Source: Takashimella koratensis (lineage: Eukaryota > Basidiomycota > Tremellomycetes > Trichosporonales > Tetragoniomycetaceae). From it: a stretch of 64,000 nt of DNA. Under the pieces are notes generated by a model. That model saw only the letters and a program-made list of their open reading frames with translations. It was not told the DNA's origin and searched no databases. Shown here in pieces: positions 12,001 through 20,757 of the stretch. The DNA lies in contig BCKT01000023.1 of NCBI GenBank assembly GCA_003116875.1, forward strand, positions 1-64,000, given 5' to 3'. Position 1 is the first letter of the stretch; the number at the start of each line of letters is the position of its first letter. The position numbers and the translations under genes are program-made.

Positions 12001-13058
12001 CGTACCGGAGTGACGTTTGGGCAGAGTGCTCGGGCGCAAAGGATTCACTCATCCCAGGAGAGTACGACGAGATCCTCGCTGTCCACGCGAGCGATACATG
12101 TCCCTTCGCGGCGGATATCGAAAAGGACGTGAGCAGGACGTTCCCCGGTAATGTCTTTTTCGGAGGGGATGGACCGGGTGTCACCAAGCTCAGACGAGTT
12201 CTCACGGCGTATGCTTGGCACAATCCGGCAGTCGGATAGTGAGTGCTACCAGCTATGGGTAGGGAGACATGCTAACGACCTCTAGCTGCCAAGGGATGAA
12301 CGTAGGTTTGGCCAATAGTGCTCAGCTAACCTTGCAGATGCTCACGGCGACGCTCTTGCTCACTCACACCGACGAAGGTGAGTTTGCTCACGATCATCGT
12401 GAACTGCGCTGACAGCCACCAGAGCAAGCGTACTGGACGCTGCTATGCATGATCGAGCGACTACTCCCTAAAGACTTCTTCTCAGCGAGCCTTGTCGGGT
12501 CCCGAGCTGACCAAGCGGTGCTCAACGATCTCGTCGCGGAGCATGTACCCCGCGTTCATGCGCACCTGGCCAAGCTCGGGGTGGATCTGGCAAGCGTCAC
12601 GTTCGGCTGGTTCCTGAGCCTGTTCACGGACTGTCTCCCAGTTGATGTGAGTGATACAAACTCGACCTTGTGCTGACCTGCCCAGACTCTGTTCCGAGTA
12701 TGGGACGTCTTCTTCGTCGAGGGACACGATGTAAGTTACGCAGGATAGTTTCCGGTATATAATGCTGACTCTTTGCGTCAGACGCTCTTCCGCGTGGCTC
12801 TTGCCATCATCAAGCTCAACGAGGGAGAGTTGTGCGCGACGGACTCCGTGTCGAGCCTGTTCGCGCTGATCGGAGGGATGACGTCTCGCCTGTGGTCTGC
12901 AGACAAGCTGGTTGCGGTGAGTGCATCGGCTTGGATAGGGCTGGATCTTGGCTGACCACGCGCAGCTTCAGCATAGCTTCAAGACGACTGTCAAACACGC
13001 CGACGTTGCGGTATTGTATGAGAGACATCTAAACGAGCTCCTGGCTGCCGAGGAGTAG
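9096..13058 (+). CDS. TBC-domain Rab GTPase-activating protein
   Basis: A TBC (Tre-2/Bub2/Cdc16) protein that stimulates GTP hydrolysis by a Rab GTPase in membrane traffic. The first half is low-complexity and Ser/Pro-rich with a short coiled-coil-like stretch near 9940-10010 (RELREVVVKLEMENAELRDRL). A conserved block LTDRYGFIYDIQHASMLKDA is restored across the intron 11268-11301. The catalytic domain starts near RAGIPLAYRSDVW and contains both TBC fingers: the arginine in DVSRTFP (IxxDxxR motif) at about 12128-12148 and the glutamine in YCQGMN split around the intron near 12240-12285. It continues through DTLFRVWDVFFVEG to a stop at 13056-13058. The layout, with a long disordered N terminus and a C-terminal TBC domain, resembles the fungal Gyp2/Mdr1-like group. 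The target Rab cannot be told from sequence. Confidence 0.9.
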
Positions 13059-13482
13059 CGGACAATGGTTGAGCGCATGTAGTGAATTTGCACTGTACGA
13101 GTAGTTTGCATTCATCCGCATGACTGTCATATCGAAAAGCATCCAATCGAAAGCATGCATGCACGTCATGATACGTCTAGCAGCTGTCAAGATCTCCAAC
13201 GACGCGTCGTACTGTACATTCTGCCAAAATTTACCTTGCTGGTAATCCTGCTTGCAGGGCTAGCTAGTCGGGTTTCAAAAAGCCCGGTGACGTCGAGGAT
13301 GAAGTCATCCACCCAGTGGTGGCACCGTGACGCTTGGCACCACCATTCCATCGCCATGTTTGCGATTACCCCGCGTCACTTGACATCGCTGGAATCCAGC
13401 AATTGAGAGGTACTTAACCCATGCATGGTGTTGCTTTCTTGTCCTCCCCTCCTCCCACTGTTCATCCACATAGTAACCCATA
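13059..13482. other. Intergenic region with small inverted repeats
   Basis: Between the TBC gene and the SDR gene. It contains a hairpin CGGG-N10-CCCG at about 13269-13286, a TGACGTC CRE-like heptamer just after it, and TGGTGG paired with CCACCA at 13317-13345. No gene is seen. These may be promoter elements of the downstream SDR. Confidence 0.4.
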
Positions 13483-14745
13483 ATGTCTCCCCCATCCTCA
13501 GTTCCCGAACCGTACCGCCCCGGATGGCTCCCGCCCCAGGTGGCCAAGCAGCGTCAGTCCGACCTCCCCGGCCAGCAACGCCCACTCGAACCAGCACCGT
13601 TCGACGACGTCCTCGCAGATGGATCCAAGTACAAGCCTGCAGGGAAGCTCGAGGGTAAGAAGGCGGTCGTTACAGGCGGCGACAGTGGAATCGGTCGTGC
13701 CGTCTGCATCCTGTAGTAAGTGCCGGTGGGCCCACCCCATTTGCGTATACATCCTCGCCTACACAGGCTCCGGAGAGGGTGCTTAGCTGACGCACTCAGC
13801 GCGCTAGAAGGCGCCGATGTCTTCATCCACTACCACCCTGACGAAGAGCAGGACGCAAAAGACACAAAAGAATATATTGCAAAAGTCGCTCCGAAGGCCC
13901 AAGTGGAGCTGTACGCAAAGGACCTCCGCACCGAGGAGGCATGTCTCGAGATGGTTGAGGTGGTGAAGAAGTGGTCGGGTGGTAGCTTGCATATCTTGTA
14001 CGTACATGGTATGAGCTCCAGTCTAGTAGGAGGGTGTGCTGACTGGCCGCAGGGTGAACAACGCTGCGACGCAGACTGAGATCCCCAACATCGACGACTT
14101 GACAACCGAGCAATGGCGCCATGTGAGTGATATCAAGTGCCTGTCGTCTCCAAGCTGACCCAGTGTCCAGGTCTTTGACGTTAACATGTGAGCTGGACAT
14201 GCTATATTCAAAGTCGCTGGCTGACACAGTCCATAGCCACGCCATCTTCTACCTCACAAAGCATCTCGTCCCCATCATGCCGTGGGGCGGGAGCATCATC
14301 AACAACGCATCGATCAACCCATTCGTCGGTCACCCGGGCCTTCTCGACTACACCGCGACCAAGGGCGCGATCGTCGGATTCTCTCGTGCGCTGTCGAACC
14401 AGATCGTCAAGGAACGAGGGATCCGCGTCAACGTCGTCTGCCCTGGGCCTAGTGAGTAGTCTTCCCAACTATAACATCGTTGTCTCGCATTCACGCTCCT
14501 CATGAGAGCAACGCTGACCTGGGCAGTCTGGACACCGCTCGTCATTGCCACGATGACCAAAGAGTCGCTCGAGTCTTTCGGACCAACCAGTGAGTCCCAG
14601 CTTGATTCAGAGCTAAGTATCAGCCGCGATCGGTCGCGCGGGCCAGCCTGTCGAAGTGGCCACTGCATTCGTCTTCCTTGCATCTGCCGATTCGTCATAC
14701 TTTACGGCGCAATGCTTCCACGTCAACGGCGGCAGCGCATACTAG
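13483..14745 (+). CDS. Short-chain dehydrogenase, stress/glucose-dehydrogenase-like clade
   Basis: A classical SDR oxidoreductase using NAD(P)(H). The N-terminal extension with PPQ and QRPLEPAPFDD motifs before the Rossmann fold is typical of the YghA/YdaD (general stress protein 39)-like clade shared by bacteria and fungi. Seen in order: cofactor motif TGGDSGIGRAV, then VNNAATQTE rebuilt across the intron ending at 14051, DVNIHAIFYLT, the Ser in SIINNASIN, catalytic YTATK, and NVVCPGPIWTPL. The C terminus reads QCFHVNGGSAY before the stop at 14743-14745. About six short introns are needed and the frame stays open. The physiological substrate is unknown for most members; sugar alcohols or small aldehydes are likely. 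The ATG at 13483 is the first in the frame. Confidence 0.88.
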
Positions 14746-14966
14746 ATATCTTGGTAGTAGCAGAGTCAGTCGAATGTAGAGAAGATGTCAGAAGATGCAA
14801 GCACAGTAGTCATGCCAAGACGGCCGTTGTTTTTTACGGCCGAGAATTGATCGACGCCGTTCGGACCGGGATCGCCGGATCCGTTCGTTTTTCGGTTTTG
14901 CTAACAGCGTTTCAACAACTGGAACCTACTGTACGTACTTCACCTCACTCTCCACAACAAACCACC
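14746..14966. promoter_or_regulatory. Short intergenic region rich in CGG/CCG elements
   Basis: This 221 bp gap before the alpha/beta hydrolase gene carries ACGGCCG twice (about 14820 and 14837) and several CGG/CCG triplets, including CGGATCCG near 14876. Such clustered triplets are what Zn2Cys6 regulators bind, but no specific factor can be named. Confidence 0.35.
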
Positions 14967-16094
14967 ATGGCCCCGCTCCCACCGTGTCCCACGCCGTTCT
15001 CGGACCACACTTTCGCGGTGAAGCACGGCGTGAGCGTCGACCTTCGCGTTTTCCCAGCGGAGGTGTCTTCTCCCGCGCCCTTTGTGCTCTACATCCACGG
15101 CGGGGCTTTCTGCGCGGGTACGTCGACTCTCGTTCCTCTCTTGTTCCCTGCTTTCAATGCTGACTGTTTTCTAGGCAAACACTACTATCCCAACCCATGG
15201 GTGGTACCAGGCTACCGCGCTCGTGGTATCCACGTCGTGTCGATGGCATACCGCTTCGCTCCTCAGTGTTCCCTTGACGACATGGTCGAGGACGGCGAGG
15301 ACGCGTACAACTGGTGCCGAACCAAACTTGCGTCTGTCCTCGGCGAGTCCAAGCTCGATATTGATCGCTGCATTCTCATCGGCGAGTCGGCAGGTGGTAC
15401 CATCGCGACGCTCCTCGCCCACCGACTTGAGCCCGCCCCGCGTGTCCTCGTCGATGTCTACGGCGTCGTCGACTTTACCGCCCCGCGCTGGGAGCCCGGA
15501 GCTCCACGGAACGCTGTCGAAATCCAACCTCTTACTGGGCCGTGGTCGGAGGAGGAAGTCAAGGCTGGTGTGGAGGCACAAGACCCCTCCAAGACGATCA
15601 TCACCTGCCCGTTTGAGTTCGAGACACCTCAAGAGGACGTCGCCAAACTCTGGGCTGTACCCGAGTACAAGTACGACGACACCCAGGTATTCCAGTACGA
15701 AATGAAAAAGTACCTTCGTACCACCAACCTCCTTGTCCCTGTCATCCTCCGACAAAACGGCAAGTCGGGCGTCGAGTGGGCTGAAGTCAAGCGGGCTCAC
15801 TCGTCGTTGCTCCTTCTCGACGAGAAGAAGACGTACCCTCCGACCTATTTCCTCCACGGCGACGCAGACATGGCCGTCCCTATCACAGACGCATACAAGA
15901 TGGCTTCCAAGTTGAAGGAGATGGGCGTGCCGGTCGGTGAATCATACGAGCCTGGTATGGGCCACGAGTTTGACCACAAATACCACGTGAGTGAGAAGAT
16001 TGGCGGGCTCTGACGGCAGGGAACACATACCGAGGGCTGGGACAAGTACATTGAGCCTTGTCTCGCTTTCACCGAGAAGTATGCGAAGCAATAG
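14967..16094 (+). CDS. Alpha/beta hydrolase, HSL/BD-FAE-like esterase
   Basis: A serine hydrolase of the alpha/beta fold. The oxyanion-hole motif YIHGGAFCAG is followed by the nucleophile elbow GESAGG with the catalytic Ser at about 15390. The acid is probably the Asp in HGDADMAVP and the His is in GMGHEFDH, both near the C terminus, so the triad is complete. Two introns are used: about 15118-15174, and a 34-nt intron from about 15988 to 16020 that restores GTHTEGWDKYIEPC. The protein is about 345 residues with no signal peptide, so it is probably cytosolic. Families with the HGG motif include hormone-sensitive lipase-like esterases and bifunctional feruloyl or acetyl xylan esterases. A role with the nearby GH43 enzyme is possible but unproven. 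Confidence 0.85.
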
Positions 16095-16342
16095 GCTGTA
16101 CATAGAAACTGCTATGTAGGCATGTGCGCCGAGCTGCACACCGGGGCCCGGATGTATCGAGAGGGGTAGACCGTCCGTCGGCGCACCAGAGCCTCCTGCC
16201 ACCCGAAGTAGTAAAAAGACTAAAGATTGCACTAGACTCGGCATCGGGCATAAATGACCGCGTTCGATCGCATCTTCTGCATCATAGATAAATCCACCAC
16301 TGCAGCGATGGAGGGAAAAGTTTCAAGCTCTGCACACTTACA

Positions 16343-17509
16343 ATGCCTGCTACTGTTGCTCACGCCACCAAGTACATTGCGAGCGTCGACCTCTCATCGG
16401 CTGCTGCGCCCAAGACCGCCGTGATCATCGGCGCGACTTTTGGGATCGGCGCGCACGTCGCCCAGTGCCTTGCTAAAACTGGATGCCACCGTCTCATCCT
16501 TTGTGGCCGTACCGAGTCTCGCGCGGCGGTCGTCATTGACAAGTGCAAGGCTGTGGCCAAGTCGGACTCTCAAGAGTTTGTCTTCGTCAAGGGTGACGTC
16601 TCGTAAGTGTATGGCAAGGGCGGGCTGACCGTCAGAAACGTCGCTGGCATGCGCAAGGCCGTCCAGGACATTGTCGCCGTTACGGGCAAGCAGGGTATCG
16701 ACTATCTCGTGGGTCGAGCACAAACCTCAAAGCTAACAACGCAGTTCATGACACAGAATGGTATTCCTTCCGGGAAGATTGAGGAGACGACTGATGGGTA
16801 AGTCAGATCCTATTTCTCACTAACCACTCAGCCTCGAGGTCGGCTTCGCTGTCCAAGCCGTATCCCGCTTTGTTGTCGCCTACCTCCTGACAACCGGCGG
16901 GTACCTCAAGGTCGGCGCCACCGTTGTCACCGTCGCCAACACTGGTCAGACTCTTCCCTGGTTAACCGTCGACGACTTGTCACTGAAGGAGCGCGCTAAG
17001 AAGCGTGGTAAGATTGGCCTGTTCATGGATCAGTCGTTCCGCGACAGCTGCGTTCTCGACGCATGGCATCTGGTACGTTGACTGATTGACACACCAGCTA
17101 ACGACCAGGAGCTGCAAAGTCGGTACCCAGAGTACCACTACCTTCACATTCACCCTGGTGAGTCTTGGACAGGGTCCAAAGCTAACTTTAGGCCTCGTGA
17201 AAACCGAGAACTTTGACGTCACACTGTTCCCCTTCCCTCTTTCGCTAGCTGTTCGTCTGGCCATGATCACGGTTGCGACGACGCCCGAGTACTTCGTCCC
17301 AGTCCCCGTCTATGTAAGTTTCCACAGCCGAGGAGACGCTGACGACCCAGCTTGGCCTTTGCTCCGACGAGGAGCGCAACGAGTGGCTTGGGTCGGACAA
17401 GTTCTTCGCACATACGCTCTCCCCAGCCAAACCCGGCGCCTGGGCATCCGACGCCACCAACCGCAAGCAGCTGTGGGAATGGCTCGTCGACTTTACCGAG
17501 AACAAGTGA
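16343..17509 (+). CDS. Atypical SDR-like NAD(P)-binding protein lacking YxxxK
   Basis: A Rossmann-fold protein assembled from seven exons. It opens with AVIIGATFGIGAHVAQCLAK, a TGxxxGIG-type dinucleotide motif with the initial Thr replaced, and has RTES after strand beta2, suggesting NADP(H). The central part (VTGKQGIDYLV, then FMTQNGIPSGKIEETTDG) matches the place where retinol-dehydrogenase-like SDRs carry NNAG and GRTETSEG, but neither NNAG nor a YxxxK catalytic pair is visible. The C-terminal part has LHIHPGLVKTENF where classical members have a VNPG-like loop. Reading is uninterrupted to the stop at 17507-17509, so it does not look like a pseudogene. It may be a non-catalytic or redesigned member of a fungal SDR clade. 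Its stop lies 25 bases from the convergent GH43 stop. Confidence 0.75.
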
Positions 17510-17534
17510 TCCGTTATACATGCAATGCACTGAT

Positions 17535-18593
17535 CTAATCCTTCGCTGGCACCTCTGTTCGGATCGAGCCATCCGCTTCGTAGTGAATTTCGCGCACTTT
17601 GACGCTCCTGAGATGACTGACCCCGTTGGAGAGCTCGCAGTCGTGGTAGAACAACCACGGCTTGCCCTCGTGCTCGACGATCGAATGGTGCGTCGTCCAT
17701 CCAATGACAGGCTCGAGGATACGCCCGCGGTAAGTGAACGGCCCAAATGGTGAGGAGCCTGTAGCGTACGCAATGTAGTGGGTGTCACCAGTAGAGTAGG
17801 AGAAATAGTAGACTCCGTCGTGCTTGTGCATCCACGAGGCCTCGAAGAATCTGTCGTCAGTGACGGTCAACAGGGGTGACTCACCGCCTGTCGTGGTCAT
17901 CTGCTTGGAGCGGCTTCCCTTCCTCGTCCACGATCACAAGCTCCATCACTGGCTCCGAAAACTGCTTCATGTTCGAGGTCAACTTGCCCACTCGGGGCTT
18001 GAGCGCCTCAACGCCAGCTCCGCTCGGCTCGTGGGGTCCGTCTTGCGAGGGATCAAACTTTCCGCCGTCTGGCTGCGAGTAACATTGTAGCTGCCCTCCC
18101 CAAATGCCGCCAAAGTAGAGGTAGGCGCTCCCATCGTCATCAACGAAGGAGGCTGGGTCGATCGAAAAGCTGTCGGTGATTGGCTCGGGCTCGGGCGTGA
18201 AAGGACCCTCGGGTGTGTCACTGATCGCGACGCCCATCCGGAACACACCTGAACTCAGCGCCTGCCGGTCATTGAAGACTCACCTTGCTTGTCGCGAGCT
18301 GGGAAGAACAAGTAGTACCTCCCGTCGGCACCCTTGGCGCAATCTGGAGCCCACAGCTGCTTCGACACCCAGGGAATATCCTCCATTTTGAGTGCGATGC
18401 CGTGGTCCGTAACGGGGGCGCCTACACGGTCCATCGAGATGACGTGGTAGTCGACCATGTCATACTGGTCGCCCTTGTCGTTGAACTTGATGTCGGTCGG
18501 GCGATCATGGGATGGGTACACGTACAAGCGCCCGTTGAACGAGTGCGCTGACGGGTCTGCCGTGTAGATGTGATTGACCAAGGGGGCGGGCAT
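17535..18593 (-). CDS. Glycoside hydrolase family 43 (arabinofuranosidase/xylosidase-like)
   Basis: A five-bladed beta-propeller glycosidase that removes arabinose or xylose from hemicellulose fragments with inversion. The three catalytic acids are visible: the base Asp in YTADPSAHSF at the N terminus, the pKa-modulating Asp in SIDPASFVDDDG, and the acid Glu in FFEASWMHKHDG. Three exons join across introns near 18246-18282 and 17851-17886, giving about 330 residues, the size of a bare GH43 domain. There is no signal peptide (the protein begins MPAPLVNHIYTAD), so the enzyme should act inside the cell on imported oligosaccharides. It lies downstream of, and in the same direction as, an MFS transporter gene that is divergent from a Zn2Cys6 regulator, which suggests one utilisation unit. 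Substrate within GH43 is uncertain. Confidence 0.87.
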
Positions 18594-18719
18594 GATGCGA
18601 TGGTCTCTGACAACCGCAGTCGGAGCAACAAGCTATTTAAGAACCGGTCCGCCAGCCGGTTGTCATTTCCAGCGTGAATCGACCGGATATTTACCGAACG
18701 CCATGCATGTCATCCTACG
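18594..18719. promoter_or_regulatory. GH43 promoter with an AACCGG-N8-CCGGTT palindrome
   Basis: The 126 bp between the transporter stop and the GH43 start must hold the GH43 promoter. A perfect inverted repeat, AACCGG and CCGGTT with eight bases between, lies at 18642-18661, about 50 bp upstream of the GH43 ATG. A TTAAATAG TATA-like element on the minus strand lies at about 18633-18640. Inverted CGG triplets with fixed spacing are typical Zn2Cys6 dimer sites, and such a regulator gene is nearby. Confidence 0.55.
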
Positions 18720-20190
18720 CTAAACTTTCCAAGTACCCTTCTCCCTGGCAGTGAAGACGTTGGAGCAGGCTATCAGAACGGTACCAGCACTGATGCACAC
18801 GCCACACCATACAATCGCTGCCCCAAACCCATACTTGTCCAGCAGCGCGCCGGCGATAGGGTTGCCTGTTAGCGCCGCCACGCTGAGGATCATGATGGGA
18901 AGGCCTAGGCGCATGCCAACCTCGCCCTGAGTCTTGGCTGTGGAGAAGAAGGCAGGGCTGAGAAGGGAGAAGAAAGCGCCAGAGGTGATACCGTAGAGGA
19001 CGTCGACGACGATGAGGGCAGCAGTGCTGTGACTCGCGCCGAAAAAGGCCCATGCCATGACCGAGCAAGACGCGCACATGATCGCGAGCAGGTTGAATGG
19101 GCCAAACCAATCAGCAATGAGGTTTGGGAATGTCCGACCGATGACGGACGCGCCATTGAGGATAGCGAGAGTGTACTGGGGGCTCAGCCTGGGTCAATGG
19201 AGATTACTCACGAAGACCAAGTTGGAAGAGGCGCCGGTAAGCTCGGCAAAGTATTGTATGAAGAAGATAGGGTAGAACAAGCCCCACGCGACGAGAAAGA
19301 CACCCAAGATGGCGAGGACGTAGGATGGCTCCTTCAAGAACGAGCGAGGGTCGGGTTTCTCGCCAGTTCCATGACCAGCTCGGATTCCGCCGAAGGGTCG
19401 GATGAGGATATGGGCAAAGATCAGACAGGCGACGATGAGGCATCCAGTATACTGCACGCCTTTTGCAAAGCCACATTTGGTTATCAGCTTGTTCAGCATG
19501 ATTGGGAAGACGATGCCTGGGCATTAGCATGAGTTTGGGGAAGAGCGTACCTCCTGCAGAGGAACCAGTGACGACGATACCAGAGGCGATGCCGCGGCGC
19601 TTCTTGAAGTACTGGCTAACGATGGTGATGGCAGGGAGGAAGAGCAGTCCGATCGCGATCCCACAGCCCACGCCTTGAGCGAGGAATGTTTGCCAGAACT
19701 CGTTGCACAGAGAGATCATGAAGAAGCTAAAGGATTAGACGTCTTCCCTCCTCATTACGTACCACACGACATATAAAACACTACCAGCCACCGTGAGGAA
19801 GTAGAAGTAGCCCTTGTCGAAAAGTGGGCCCGCGACGCCGCCAAGGACGAACATGAGAAACGTCTGCAAGCTCCCGATCCATGCAATGTCCGAGGTTGAC
19901 CTGTCGGTATACTTTTCCAGTGTATAGTACGACTCGAAAACGCCAAATGCGTTGGTGATGCCAAGAGTGCAGAACACTGATAGTGTTAGGTGCTTCAGAC
20001 GATGGTTGAGGTCACGGTACTCACAAAGGAACCAGCTTCCTGCAACGGTCGTCCAAGCCACAAAGCCACCCTCGGCGTACTCCTGATCAGCATGAGATGG
20101 CTTTTGAGCATTGACCAAGGCCTTTTCGAGGTCAGCGCTCGTGTAAGGAGCAGAGGATATCGATGGAAAAGAGGAAGTAGTAGTGGCCAT
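18720..20190 (-). CDS. MFS transporter, monocarboxylate-transporter-like (MCH family)
   Basis: A twelve-helix major facilitator protein. After a soluble N terminus (MATTTSSFPSI) comes EGGFVAWTTVAGSWF, the typical opening helix of fungal MCH/riboflavin-transporter-like MFS proteins, then NAFGVFESYY and DIAWIGSLQTFLMF. The motif QYFKKRRGIASGIV marks the MCT-type loop after helix 5, followed by a conserved glycine-rich segment. A cytosolic loop precedes helix 7, and the protein ends at TAREKGTWKV. About five introns are removed. Despite the family name, many fungal members carry substrates other than monocarboxylates. Its position between GH43 and a divergent regulator suggests it could import the oligosaccharide or sugar acid handled by the cluster. 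Membrane topology is clear; substrate is inferred from context only. Confidence 0.83.
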
Positions 20191-20757
20191 GCCTGTCGAG
20201 ACGATTGGAGGCGGGTTCCAGAGTTTGAAGTCCTTGGGTACCGAGGCAAGGACCGCCTCGAGCCATAGTCAATTTTTATGCTGAAAAGGATCAGTGTCGG
20301 ACCCGAACTAGCGGTCAGTCATCCTGCATTGATCGGGGTCACCCAAGCAGCGTGCAAGCATGAAATCGAAGTTGGACTTTGTAGGATGGCCGAGGTTACA
20401 TGGAAGAAAGGATGTTTGTTTGGCCTAAAGAGGTGGTGACAGCGCCATGGTCTTGTTTTCAATCCCCGGCGGAGTTCTCGGTCGTCGGTTGAGCCGAATG
20501 AGTCTCGGTCAAGAAGTTGACTACTCGAACGTTTCTCGGCTTCCCTCGGTCTCTAACGCAGGGCGACAGCTCCGACAGGTGAAGGTGCATGCTTCGAAGG
20601 GCTCACACGCGGCTCACAAGCATGATACCCAGCATCGCAGGGGTGACAGCAGCTGTGAAACATTGGTCAACGGCTATGACGAGTCAGTATCATGTAAGAT
20701 CACGTGACTCGCTAATGTTGTTTTGCCGCGGATTCCGAATCTAGCAGCCTTCTCCTC
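20191..20757. promoter_or_regulatory. Divergent promoter between the MCH transporter and Zn2Cys6 regulator
   Basis: A 567 bp divergent region. It contains scattered CGG/CCG triplets (GTCGGACCCGAAC near 20296, CGGTCGTCGGTTGAGCCG near 20478), a CACGTG E-box at 20701-20706 about 50 bp before the regulator ATG, and TCCGAAT at 20734-20740. Shared promoter location suggests co-regulation of the two genes. No reading frame here looks coding. Confidence 0.45.

Noticed and set aside
15171..15857. 228-residue minus-strand frame opposite the alpha/beta hydrolase
   Set aside because: The plus strand has a complete catalytic triad; the minus frame shows no family features.
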